From Paraburkholderia sp. Ac-20340 (GTDB lineage: Bacteria; Pseudomonadota; Gammaproteobacteria; Burkholderiales; Burkholderiaceae), in assembly GCF_017104965.1 (NCBI RefSeq), contig NZ_JAAGPR010000013.1, positions 124,001 through 188,000 on the forward strand: a stretch of DNA of 64,000 nucleotides, in the 5' to 3' direction. The notes under the pieces are model-generated. The model was not told the DNA's origin. It searched no databases and worked only from the letters and a program-made list of their open reading frames with translations. Every line of letters begins with the position of its first letter. Position 1 is the stretch's first letter. A program made the translations under genes and the position numbers. Below, piece after piece: positions 1-7,450 of the stretch.

Positions 1-2
1 AA

Positions 3-389
3 CGGTTGCCGGTCGAGTATCGCGAGGTGCTGGTGCTGCGCGAGCTGGAGGAACTGGAATATCGCGAGATCGCCACGGTCATCGACGTGCCGATCGGTAC
101 GGTGATGTCGCGTCTCGCCCGTGCCCGCAAGCGCCTCGCGGCGATGCTGGCGGTGCAGGGGCATGGCGCTGCGACGCCCGGGAACGACCGAAAGGGCGGC
201 CGGGCAATGAGCGGTTCAGCAGTCGGGGGAAGTAGCAGTAAAGCCTGGAGACCATCCGGCCGGGGGCCAGACGGCCGGTTCCGCGAGGAGCCGGCCGTCG
301 ACGGCGGAGCGCACGAACCACGCGCGCAGGATCGCCGCTGCGGCGATGCCTTGACCCCGCGAACCACGGAGGCGCCCGATGAACTGTGA
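3..389 (+). CDS. ECF-type RNA polymerase sigma factor, C-terminal part (gene starts before the window)
   Basis: Only the end of the gene is present; the frame is open to the left edge. The visible protein begins inside sigma region 4: a helix-turn-helix reading YREVLVLRELEELEYREIA and then IGTVMSRLARARKRL, the usual end of an ECF (RpoE-like) sigma factor that binds the -35 element. Region 4 ends near base 149, but the frame runs on for another 79 codons of Gly/Arg/Ala-rich sequence without recognisable domain, which is unusual for ECF factors. The stop overlaps the start of the following anti-sigma gene by 11 nt, so the two are translationally coupled. The tail may be real or may reflect a lost stop codon or an upstream sequence error. 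Confidence 0.85.
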   Translation, partial: RLPVEYREVLVLRELEELEYREIATVIDVPIGTVMSRLARARKRLAAMLAVQGHGAATPGNDRKGGRAMSGSAVGGSSSKAWRPSGRGPDGRFREEPAVDGGAHEPRAQDRRCGDALTPRTTEAPDEL

Positions 390-1275
390 CGAAGCGCGTC
401 CGCTGGTCGATGCCAGCGTCGACCGCGAACTGTCCGCCGCCGACGAATGGCGTGTGCGCGAACATCTGGCCGGCTGCGTGCCGTGCCGCCGCGCCGTGGC
501 GCAGGTCGAAGCGATTGCCCGGATCACCCGTGAAGCGCCGTATCACCGCGCGCCCGATGGCCTGGCCGCGCGCATCGTGGCGGCGTTGCCGCCTGTCGAA
601 ACGTTCGATGCCGAGGTGGCGAATCAGCCGCCGCGTGCAGCGGATCGTGTCAAACCCGCAAGAAACCGCGGCTGGCGGGAGCGGTTGTGGCCGCAGTGGC
701 CTGCCGCCGCCGGAGCGCCTGGCGTTCGCGCGCCAGGCCTTGCGTGGTTCGGCAGCGCGATTCTGCTGCTCTGTGCGCTGGGCGTTACCGTGACTTTGCA
801 TCTGCGCACACCGGCCGCCGATAGTGCGTTCGTCGATGAAATCGTCGCGAGTCATATTCGCGCGCAGATTTCGGGGCGCGATCTCGATGTGATTTCCACC
901 GACCGCCATACCGTGAAGCCGTGGTTCAACGGCCGCATCGACTACGCGCCGCCGGTCGAGGATTTCACCGCACAGGGCTTTCCGCTCGTAGGAGGGCGGC
1001 TCGATTATGTCGGGCGCGAACGCGTCGCCGTGCTGGTTTATCGCTTCCGCAAGCATGTGATCGACTTGTACGTCTTTCCGCCCGGTTCGGCCGGCCCCGC
1101 ACAGCACGCCGCGCCGCCGCGCGCGAGCGACGGTTATTCGCTGCTGCGCTGGCAGGCGGCCGGCATGACCTGGTGGGCGGTGACGGATGCGGGGCCGGAT
1201 GCGCTGGTCGGCCTGCGCGCGGCGCTCGATACGCGTCTCGCCGATGGTTCGACGGGTGTGGAAGCGCGCCCCTGA
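379..1275 (+). CDS. Membrane-anchored anti-sigma factor with zinc-finger (ZAS/zf-HC2) N-terminus
   Basis: 298 aa. The N-terminus has Cys3 and the His29-x3-Cys33-x2-Cys36 motif of the zinc-associated anti-sigma domain, which binds and silences an ECF sigma factor in the cytoplasm. A single hydrophobic segment around residues 118-140 (WFGSAILLLCALGVTVTLHL) anchors it in the inner membrane, leaving about 155 residues in the periplasm as a likely sensor. It overlaps the preceding ECF sigma gene by 11 nt, the standard sigma/anti-sigma arrangement. The signal sensed cannot be read from the sequence. The start ATG at 379 is preferred because it places the HxxxCxxC motif at the usual distance from the N-terminus. 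Confidence 0.87.
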   Translation: MNCDEARPLVDASVDRELSAADEWRVREHLAGCVPCRRAVAQVEAIARITREAPYHRAPDGLAARIVAALPPVETFDAEVANQPPRAADRVKPARNRGWRERLWPQWPAAAGAPGVRAPGLAWFGSAILLLCALGVTVTLHLRTPAADSAFVDEIVASHIRAQISGRDLDVISTDRHTVKPWFNGRIDYAPPVEDFTAQGFPLVGGRLDYVGRERVAVLVYRFRKHVIDLYVFPPGSAGPAQHAAPPRASDGYSLLRWQAAGMTWWAVTDAGPDALVGLRAALDTRLADGSTGVEARP

Positions 1276-1417
1276 GTCTGTGATTTGTCTACGAATCGGG
1301 CGTGAATCGGGCGTGAACCCACCGCCAAGCGCCCGAATTTGCTCTGGCAAAACCTGCGCGAACTCGTGCAAGTCCTTGAATTCACGCCCGAATCACCACG
1401 CAAGCCGTCGAATCCAG

Positions 1418-1446
1418 TTGCGGGAGTCGTCTGCTCGCGCTATACT
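1418..1446 (+). promoter_or_regulatory. Candidate sigma-70 promoter for the rpsF operon
   Basis: TTGCGG (1418-1423), a 17-nt spacer and TATACT (1441-1446). The predicted transcript would start near 1453, about 58 nt before the rpsF ATG. Placement in the only non-coding gap before the ribosomal-protein operon and optimal spacing support it; there is no experimental evidence here. Confidence 0.6.
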
Positions 1447-1462
1447 CTTCGGCTTCTCACTT

Positions 1463-1490
1463 GCCGCACCGGTTCCGACGCCCGGGTGGC
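1463..1490 (+). promoter_or_regulatory. Candidate S6:S18 autoregulatory hairpin in the rpsF leader
   Basis: In the predicted leader, GCCGC-A-CCGG (1463-1472) can pair with CCGG-GTGGC (1482-1490) around a 9-nt loop, giving a nine-pair stem with one bulged A and one G-U pair. Many bacteria carry a leader hairpin with a CCG trinucleotide that binds the S6:S18 complex and feeds back on rpsF translation. The position and the ACCGG sequence fit, but I could not test the covariance model. Confidence 0.4.
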
Positions 1491-1511
1491 TTTAATCCAC
1501 AAGGAGTGAAT

Positions 1512-1883
1512 ATGCGTCATTACGAAATCGTATTTATCGTGCATCCCGATCAAAGCGAGCAAGTGCCCGCAATGATCGAGCGTTACAAGAGCACGATCAC
1601 GTCGCACGGTGGCCAGATCCACCGTATCGAAGACTGGGGCCGTCGCCAACTGGCCTACATGATCGAGAAACTCGCGAAGGCTCACTACGTCTGCATGAAC
1701 ATCGAATGCGACCAGACCACGCTCGACGAGCTGGAACACGCATTCAAGTTCAACGACGCTGTCCTGCGTCACCTGATCGTCAAGATGAAGAAGGCCGAAA
1801 CCGGCCCGTCGCCGATGATGAAGGAAGTGCAGCGCGAAGAAGCCAAGAAGGCGGCTGCCCAGCCGACCGAAGCGCAGGCTTAA
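1512..1883 (+). CDS. rpsF: 30S ribosomal protein S6
   Basis: 123 aa, the usual length. The N-terminus MRHYEIVFIVHPDQSEQV and the GGQIHRIEDWGRRQLAY core are diagnostic of bS6, which binds with S18 to the platform of the 30S subunit. The ATG at 1512 is chosen over an upstream in-frame start because it follows AAGGAG at 1501-1506 and gives the canonical N-terminus. The Lys/Glu/Ala-rich C-terminal tail after residue 95 is normal for the family. It is the first gene of rpsF-priB-rpsR-rplI and is probably autoregulated through the leader hairpin just upstream. Confidence 0.97.
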   Translation: MRHYEIVFIVHPDQSEQVPAMIERYKSTITSHGGQIHRIEDWGRRQLAYMIEKLAKAHYVCMNIECDQTTLDELEHAFKFNDAVLRHLIVKMKKAETGPSPMMKEVQREEAKKAAAQPTEAQA

Positions 1884-1927
1884 GTAAAGCCATCAGGATT
1901 CGAGCAACTGCCTAATAAGCCAATCGC

Positions 1928-2227
1928 GTGAACAGGTTGCAACTTACGGCTAGCGTCGTCGAACGCGAACCGGTGCGGTACACACCCGCCGGCGTTCCGA
2001 TTGCCAGCGTCACGTTGCAGCACCGCACGGAAGTCGTCGAAGCCGGGATTCCCCGCTTCGTCGAACTGACGATGCCCGCGGTGGCGGCAGGCAAGGCCTG
2101 CGGTCTGGTCGAAAGCTGCGAGTTGGGCGCGGAAGCGCTCTTCACCGGTTTTCTGGCCAAAAAGCACCGCAACGCACGAACCCTGGTGTTTCACATCACC
2201 GAAATGCAAGGCACAGGAAAGGACTAA
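1928..2227 (+). CDS. priB: Primosomal replication protein N (PriB)
   Basis: 99 aa single-stranded-DNA-binding protein of the OB fold. The opening NRLQLTASVVEREPVRYTPAG and the TLQHRTEVVEAG strand are typical of PriB, which works with PriA and DnaT in loading DnaB at stalled forks. The start is a GTG at 1928, the first start that gives the canonical N-terminus. It lies between rpsF and rpsR, 44 nt after rpsF and 2 nt before the rpsR ATG. This position, nested among ribosomal protein genes and upstream of dnaB, is conserved in many beta- and gammaproteobacteria and supports the name. Confidence 0.95.
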   Translation: MNRLQLTASVVEREPVRYTPAGVPIASVTLQHRTEVVEAGIPRFVELTMPAVAAGKACGLVESCELGAEALFTGFLAKKHRNARTLVFHITEMQGTGKD

Positions 2228-2229
2228 TC

Positions 2230-2505
2230 ATGCCCCGCCCGACTGGTAAGAAATTCGACAAGCGTCGTCAACAACAAAACCCGCTCTTCAAGCGTAAGAA
2301 GTTCTGCCGCTTCACGGCTGCTGATGTCGATCAGATCGACTACAAGGACATCGATACGCTGAAGGACTTCATCGGCGAAAACGGCAAGATCACGCCGGCA
2401 CGTCTGACGGGTACGAAGGCCCACTATCAGCGTCAGCTGGACACGGCTATCAAGCGCGCGCGTTTCCTCGCGCTGATGCCGTACACCGACCAGCACAAGG
2501 CCTAA
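2230..2505 (+). CDS. rpsR: 30S ribosomal protein S18
   Basis: 91 aa. The block QQNPLFKRKKFCRFTAADVDQ followed by IDYKDIDTLKDFIGENGKI and the basic motif TGTKAHYQRQLDTAIKRARF identifies bS18, partner of S6 on the 30S platform. It begins 2 nt after the priB stop, so translation is probably coupled. The N-terminal extension before the core is Lys/Arg-rich as in other betaproteobacterial S18 proteins. It is the third gene of the rpsF operon. Confidence 0.97.
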   Translation: MPRPTGKKFDKRRQQQNPLFKRKKFCRFTAADVDQIDYKDIDTLKDFIGENGKITPARLTGTKAHYQRQLDTAIKRARFLALMPYTDQHKA

Positions 2506-2532
2506 TAAGACGACGCGATAAGGAGCAATAGA

Positions 2533-2985
2533 ATGCAGATCATTCTTCTGGAAAAAGTCGTCAACCTGGGTAACCTCGGCGACATCGTGAAGGTCAAGGA
2601 CGGTTACGCACGTAACTTCCTGATCCCGAACAAGAAGGCACGCCGTGCTACGAAGGACGCAATCGCCGAATTCGAAGTTCGCCGCGCTGAACTCGAAAAG
2701 GCTGCTGCTGAAAAGCTGGCAGCCGCTCAAGCCGAAGGCGAAAAGCTGAACGGCCTGACCGTCACGATCGGCCAGAAGGCTGGCGTCGACGGCCGTCTGT
2801 TCGGTTCGGTCACGAACGCAGACATCGCAGCAGCGCTGGTCAAGGCTGGCTTCGCTGTCGAAAAGATGCAAGTGCGTCTGCCGGAAGGCCCGCTGAAGAT
2901 GGTTGGCGAGCACCCGGTTCAAGTTGCACTGCACACGGACGTCCTCGTCGACGTTTCGGTGTCGGTGCAAGGCGAGCACGCCTAA
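2533..2985 (+). CDS. rplI: 50S ribosomal protein L9
   Basis: 150 aa, the standard length. The N-terminal domain MQIILLEKVVNLGNLGDIV...VKDGYARNFLIP is the bL9 signature; a long connecting helix (about residues 40-75, Ala/Glu/Lys-rich) and a C-terminal domain follow. L9 binds 23S rRNA near the L1 stalk and affects reading-frame maintenance. An AGGAG at 2521-2525 precedes the ATG. It is the last gene of the operon and is followed by a strong terminator at 3061-3092. Confidence 0.97.
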   Translation: MQIILLEKVVNLGNLGDIVKVKDGYARNFLIPNKKARRATKDAIAEFEVRRAELEKAAAEKLAAAQAEGEKLNGLTVTIGQKAGVDGRLFGSVTNADIAAALVKAGFAVEKMQVRLPEGPLKMVGEHPVQVALHTDVLVDVSVSVQGEHA

Positions 2986-3060
2986 GCACGCTCGCTGCCG
3001 GCGGCCCGCAAGGGTTGCCAGCGCTGTGCCTCGGCACATAAGCGACGCATAAAAACAAGA

Positions 3061-3092
3061 AAGGCAGGAGCCGCAGGGCTTCTGCCTTTTTT
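3061..3092 (+). terminator. Intrinsic terminator after rplI
   Basis: Twelve-pair stem (AAGGCAGGAGCC with GGCTTCTGCCTT, one G-U pair) with a GCAG loop, running directly into six T residues. It lies 75 nt after the rplI stop and ends the rpsF operon before dnaB. Confidence 0.88.
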
Positions 3093-3200
3093 GTTGCGCG
3101 CTTGCCGGATCGCAGGCCAGGCACCCGTCAATCGCGCGCATTGCCTTTTGCACTTTTTGAAGCTTGTGAGCGCTCGCCCGCTGCCCGATAATTGCCCTCC

Positions 3201-4583
3201 ATGAACGCTCCGAAAGATCCCCAACTCGAGTCGCTGAAAGTCCCGCCGCATTCGATCGAAGCCGAGCAATCGGTTCTCGGCGGCCTGCTGCTGGATAACG
3301 GCGCCTGGGACCGGATTGCCGACTTTCTCTCGCAAAGCGACTTCTACCGCTACGATCACCGCATCATTTACGAGCACATTGGCCGCCTGATCGCGTCCTC
3401 GCGCCCGGCTGACGTGGTGACGGTGTACGAGTCGCTCGGCAGCTCGGGCAAGGCGGAAGAGGTTGGCGGGCTCGCATATCTGAACGCGCTCGCGCAGAAC
3501 ACGCCGAGCGCGGCGAACATCCGCCGTTATGCGGAAATCGTGCGCGACCGCGCGGTGCTGCGTCGCCTCGTTTCGGTGGCCGACGAAATCTCCGCCGATG
3601 CCTTCAATCCGCAGGGCAAGGAAGTGCGCCAGCTGCTCGACGAGGCCGAGTCGAAAGTGTTCTCGATCGCCGAAGACGGCGCGCGCGGCACTCAGGGCTT
3701 CCTCGAAATCGGTCCGCTGCTCACGCAGGTGGTCGAGCGTATCGACACGCTCTATCACACGGCCAATCCGAGCGATGTGACGGGCACGCCCACGGGCTTC
3801 ATCGACCTCGACCGCATGACGTCGGGCATGCACGGCGGCGAACTGATCATCGTGGCAGGGCGTCCGTCGATGGGTAAGACGGCGTTTTCGATGAACGTCG
3901 GCGAATACGTGGCGGTGGAGTATGGTCTGCCGGTCGCGGTGTTCTCGATGGAAATGCCGGGTACGCAGCTCATCATGCGTATGCTCGGTTCGGTCGGCCG
4001 ACTGGACCAGCACCGTATGCGTACCGGCCGTCTCACCGACGAAGATTGGCCCAAGCTCACGCACGCCGTGCAGAAAATGAGCGAGGCGCAGATCTTTATC
4101 GATGAAACCGGCGGTCTGAACCCGATGGAACTGCGCTCGCGCGCGCGGCGTCTGTCGCGCCAGTGCGGCAAGCTCGGCCTGATCATCATCGACTATTTGC
4201 AGCTGATGAGCGGTTCGGGCAGCGGCGAGAATCGTGCGACGGAAATTTCCGAAATTTCACGTTCGCTCAAGAGTCTCGCCAAGGAGCTCGATGTGCCGGT
4301 GATTGCGCTCTCGCAGCTCAATCGTGGCCTCGAACAGCGCCCCAACAAGCGTCCGGTGATGTCCGATTTGCGTGAATCGGGCGCTATCGAACAGGATGCC
4401 GACGTCATTCTGTTTATTTACCGCGACGAAGTGTATAACCCCGACAGCCCCGACAAGGGCACCGCCGAGATCATTATCGGCAAACAGCGTAACGGCCCGA
4501 TTGGGCCAGTACGCCTCACGTTCCACGGTCAATACACGAAGTTCGACAATTTTGCGGGTGCGCAGAACTTCTACGGCGAATAA
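3201..4583 (+). CDS. dnaB: Replicative DNA helicase DnaB
   Basis: 460 aa, normal DnaB length and free of inteins. The N-terminal domain starts PPHSIEAEQSVLGGLLLDN; the RecA-like C-terminal domain has Walker A GRPSMGKT at residues 220-227, Walker B LIIIDYLQLM and the late motif SDLRESGAIEQDADVI. DnaB is the ring helicase that unwinds DNA at the fork. An in-frame TTG nine bases upstream exists, but the ATG at 3201 gives the usual N-terminus. No Shine-Dalgarno is seen; GATAAT at 3187-3192 lies 8 nt before the ATG, so a very short or absent leader is possible. Confidence 0.97.
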   Translation: MNAPKDPQLESLKVPPHSIEAEQSVLGGLLLDNGAWDRIADFLSQSDFYRYDHRIIYEHIGRLIASSRPADVVTVYESLGSSGKAEEVGGLAYLNALAQNTPSAANIRRYAEIVRDRAVLRRLVSVADEISADAFNPQGKEVRQLLDEAESKVFSIAEDGARGTQGFLEIGPLLTQVVERIDTLYHTANPSDVTGTPTGFIDLDRMTSGMHGGELIIVAGRPSMGKTAFSMNVGEYVAVEYGLPVAVFSMEMPGTQLIMRMLGSVGRLDQHRMRTGRLTDEDWPKLTHAVQKMSEAQIFIDETGGLNPMELRSRARRLSRQCGKLGLIIIDYLQLMSGSGSGENRATEISEISRSLKSLAKELDVPVIALSQLNRGLEQRPNKRPVMSDLRESGAIEQDADVILFIYRDEVYNPDSPDKGTAEIIIGKQRNGPIGPVRLTFHGQYTKFDNFAGAQNFYGE

Positions 4584-4697
4584 GGCCGGAAATTGACGTG
4601 GAGTCAAGCGGGGACCCGGGCGTGCGCGCCATCGTGGCGCAAATGCCGCTTGGGTATCCCTGGATCAGTGCGGCCTCCAGTCCGTGACGATACAATA

Positions 4698-4737
4698 TTG
4701 CCGTTTTATGACGGCTATCTTGCCGTTTTGTGACGGC
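4698..4737 (+). repeat. Two tandem 18-bp repeats with a 22-nt period before the DUF47-pit operon
   Basis: TTGCCGTTTTATGACGGC (4698-4715) and TTGCCGTTTTGTGACGGC (4720-4737) differ at one base. Each copy is itself a small inverted repeat (GCCGT/ACGGC). Read on the other strand the copies contain CCGTCATAAA and CCGTCACAAA, which resemble PhoB half-sites (CTGTCATAAA), though Pho boxes normally have an 11-nt period. A TACAAT hexamer precedes them at 4691. Function is inferred only. Confidence 0.7.
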
Positions 4738-4762
4738 AATTCGAGACCATTACGGGATTCCA

Positions 4763-5389
4763 ATGTTCGGTCGATTCATGCCCACCGAGGGCAAGTTCTT
4801 CGAAATCTTCAACGCGCACGCGAAGTGCATCGTTTCCGCAAGCCGTGAGCTCGAGCTCGTGATCGACAATCTGTCGGACGCGGAAGTCCACAAACAGAAT
4901 GTGCAGGCCGCCGAAAAGGCCGCCGACAAGCTCACGCACGAAGCGATTGACCTGCTGCACAAGACCTTCATCACGCCGCTCGATCGCGACGAGATCCACA
5001 AACTCATCACGACGATGGACGACTGCCTCGACCTCATGGAAGACGTCGCCACCGCCATTTCGCTGTACGACGTGCAGGCCGTCACCGCTGAAGCGAGCCA
5101 GCTTGCGCACGTGGTCACGGCATCGGCCGAGCGTGTTCAGGCTGCAGTCGCGCTGCTGTCCGACATGAAGCAGGCGCGCGATATCCTCAAGGCCTGCGAG
5201 GACATCGACCGTCTGGAGTCGGACGCCGACCGCCTGCTGCGCAGCGCGATTTCCAAGCTCTTCCGCGAGGAAAACGACGTCAAGAACCTGATCAAGCTGA
5301 AGGCAATCTATGAACTGCTCGAAGCGATCACGGACAAGTGCGAGGATGTCGCGAACATCATCGAAGGCATCGTGCTAGAGAACGCCTGA
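4763..5389 (+). CDS. DUF47 / PhoU-like phosphate transport accessory protein
   Basis: 208 aa, all-helical, with the family opening MFGRFMPTEGKFFEIFNAHA and a PhoU-like pattern of helices (DRDEIHKLITTMDDCLDLMEDVA; EAITDKCEDVANIIEGIVLENA). DUF47 proteins (also called Pit accessory proteins) are encoded next to Pit transporters and are thought to modulate low-affinity phosphate uptake; the mechanism is not settled. It ends 10 nt before the pit gene and is clearly in the same operon. The tandem repeats just upstream may be its control region. The ATG at 4763 gives the conserved N-terminus; an in-frame TTG further upstream adds only unconserved residues. Confidence 0.9.
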   Translation: MFGRFMPTEGKFFEIFNAHAKCIVSASRELELVIDNLSDAEVHKQNVQAAEKAADKLTHEAIDLLHKTFITPLDRDEIHKLITTMDDCLDLMEDVATAISLYDVQAVTAEASQLAHVVTASAERVQAAVALLSDMKQARDILKACEDIDRLESDADRLLRSAISKLFREENDVKNLIKLKAIYELLEAITDKCEDVANIIEGIVLENA

Positions 5390-5399
5390 GCGGACTACG

Positions 5400-6410
5400 A
5401 TGCAATCGATACAACTCGCCCTCTGGGTGGTCGCCACGCTGGTGGCCATCGCCCTCATTTTCGACTTCATGAACGGCTTTCACGACGCGGCGAACTCCAT
5501 CGCCACGGTCGTGTCCACGGGCGTCCTCAAACCGCAGCAGGCGGTGGCGTTCGCGGCCATGTTCAACGTGATCGCGTATTTCGTGTTCCACCTCAAGGTG
5601 GCGCAGACGGTGGGCAAGGGCACCATCGACCCCGATATCGTCGATCACTACGTCGTGTTCGGCGCGCTCGTGGGCGCGATCGGCTGGAACGTGCTGACGT
5701 GGTACTACGGCATTCCGTCCAGCTCGTCGCATGCGCTGATCGGCGGTCTGGTGGGCGCGGCGCTGGCGAAGTCGGGCTGGCACGCGCTGAACTTCGACGG
5801 CCTCATGAAGACCGTGGCGTTCATCTTCATTTCGCCGCTGCTCGGTTTCATCCTGGGCTCGTTCTTCATGCTGACGGTGTCGTGGCTGTATTTCCGCACG
5901 CCACCCAGCAAGGTGGACCGGCGTTTCCGTCGCCTTCAGCTGATTTCGGCCAGTCTCTATAGCCTTGGCCACGGCGGCAACGATGCGCAGAAAACCATCG
6001 GCATTATCTGGATGCTGCTGATCGCCACGGGCTATTCGGCGGTCGGTTCGGATGCGCCGCCTATCTGGGTGATCGGCGGCTGCTATCTGTCGATGGGTAT
6101 CGGCACGCTGTTCGGCGGCTGGCGCATCGTGCGCACCATGGGCCAGAAGATCACCAAGCTCAAGCCCGTGGGCGGTTTCTGCGCCGAAGCGGGCGGGGCG
6201 CTGACGCTCTTCACGGCTTCGTGGCTGGGCATTCCCGTGTCGACGACGCACACGATTACCGGCGCGATCGTCGGCGTGGGCGCGACGCAAAAGCTCAGCG
6301 CCGTGCGTTGGGGCGTGGCGGGCAATATCGTCTGGGCCTGGGTGCTGACGATCCCGGCCTCGGCCACGCTCGCTGCGGCGGGCTGGTGGATCGGTCACCG
6401 GCTGATGTAA
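5400..6410 (+). CDS. pit: Low-affinity inorganic phosphate transporter, Pit family
   Basis: 336 aa integral membrane protein with about ten hydrophobic segments. The two PHO4 signature repeats are present: DFMNGFHDAANSIATVVSTG near the N-terminus and SLGHGGNDAQKTIGIIWM in the second half, plus GIPSSSSHALIGG and GIPVSTTHTITGAIVG. Pit symports phosphate (often as a metal-phosphate complex) with protons across the inner membrane. It follows the DUF47 gene by 10 nt, forming a two-gene operon that ends at a strong terminator at 6445-6473. Length matches the short bacterial Pit type that works with a DUF47 partner. Confidence 0.93.
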   Translation: MQSIQLALWVVATLVAIALIFDFMNGFHDAANSIATVVSTGVLKPQQAVAFAAMFNVIAYFVFHLKVAQTVGKGTIDPDIVDHYVVFGALVGAIGWNVLTWYYGIPSSSSHALIGGLVGAALAKSGWHALNFDGLMKTVAFIFISPLLGFILGSFFMLTVSWLYFRTPPSKVDRRFRRLQLISASLYSLGHGGNDAQKTIGIIWMLLIATGYSAVGSDAPPIWVIGGCYLSMGIGTLFGGWRIVRTMGQKITKLKPVGGFCAEAGGALTLFTASWLGIPVSTTHTITGAIVGVGATQKLSAVRWGVAGNIVWAWVLTIPASATLAAAGWWIGHRLM

Positions 6411-6444
6411 TCCGCTCCAGCTACGTGCTTCGAGCTACGACATG

Positions 6445-6473
6445 AACGGCGCCTTCGGGCGCCGTTTTCTTTT
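6445..6473 (+). terminator. Intrinsic terminator after pit
   Basis: Perfect nine-pair stem AACGGCGCC/GGCGCCGTT with a UUCG tetraloop, followed by TTCTTTT. It lies between the pit operon and the convergent SDR gene. Confidence 0.88.
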
Positions 6474-6490
6474 GCGCGAGCCAGGCGACG

Positions 6491-7309
6491 TCAGATGATC
6501 GGGGTGGCGCAGCCGTCCATTGGCACGATTGCGCCGGTGACATAGCTGGCGCGCGCGCTTGCCAGAAAGAGCGCGACGTCGGCGATTTCCTCGGGTTTGG
6601 CGTAGCGGCCAAGCGGCACTCTGGCCTCGCCGCGCGCGAGCGCTTCCTCGGCGCTCAGGCCTTCGCGCCCGGCTTCCAGTTGCAGTGCTTCCTGCAGACG
6701 CTCGGTGAGCGTGGCGCCCGGATTGATCGCGTTGATGCGGATGCCGTAGCGCGCGTGATAGTGCGCAAGGCCCACGGTCGCCAGCATGAGCGCCGCATTG
6801 GCCGCGCCGCCCGCAATATGGATATCGCTCGCGTACTTCCCGCCCATGCCGATGATATTGACGATCGTGCCGGGCGCCTTGCCATCGCCGGCAGCGCCGG
6901 TTTGTTTCGCGCGCTCGACCATGCGGCGCAGCACTTCCTGCTGCGGGTAGATGTACGGGAAGTATTTCGCCTCCATGGTCGCCCTGAAGGCGTCGGCGTC
7001 GAGCGCTTCCGGGTCATAGCGGCGCGCGGCGCCCGAACTGTTGATGAGGATGTCGATCGCGCCGACCGCGGTGGAGACTTCCTCGACCACATCGGCGGCG
7101 CTATGCGGCTCGTGCAAGTCTGCGCGGGTCAGATGGACGTGCAGGCCTTCGCTCGCGAGTTGCTCGCGTGCGCGCGCCAGATTGGCCGGGTCGCGCGAGA
7201 CGATCGCCACACGCGCGCCTTCCTTTGCGAATGCGCGGGCGCAGGCAAGGCCGATACCTTTGCTGCCGCCCGTTACCAGAACCACCTTGTTACCGAGTCC
7301 GAGATCCAT
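6491..7309 (-). CDS. SDR-family oxidoreductase
   Basis: 272 aa. The NAD(P)-binding motif VTGGSKGIGLA (TGxxxGxG) is near the N-terminus, with NSSGA for the NNAG motif. The segment expected to hold the YxxxK catalytic pair reads GKYASDIHIAGGAANAAL, so the usual Tyr-x3-Lys is not obvious and may be altered. The end reads LGRYAKPEEIADVALFLASARASYVTGAIVPMDGC, as in classical SDRs. The substrate cannot be predicted. The ATG at 7309 (MDLGLGNKV) is chosen over an in-frame start 99 nt upstream because it gives a standard SDR N-terminus. It stands alone, convergent with pit. Confidence 0.85.
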   Translation of the reverse strand: MDLGLGNKVVLVTGGSKGIGLACARAFAKEGARVAIVSRDPANLARAREQLASEGLHVHLTRADLHEPHSAADVVEEVSTAVGAIDILINSSGAARRYDPEALDADAFRATMEAKYFPYIYPQQEVLRRMVERAKQTGAAGDGKAPGTIVNIIGMGGKYASDIHIAGGAANAALMLATVGLAHYHARYGIRINAINPGATLTERLQEALQLEAGREGLSAEEALARGEARVPLGRYAKPEEIADVALFLASARASYVTGAIVPMDGCATPII

Positions 7310-7450
7310 CGCTGCCTCGCTGCGCCTGGGATTGAAAAGTGAAAACGGTAGCAAAACCATAGCAGACACGGCGGGCGGGGGAAACCGCCGCGGCGCGTCG
7401 TTGGCCATGCGGATAAGGGCGACGGGCCGCGATGCACCGCGCGGCGGCGT

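Noticed and set aside
3201..4583. Intein in dnaB
   Set aside because: dnaB is often an intein host, but the length and Walker motifs are uninterrupted.
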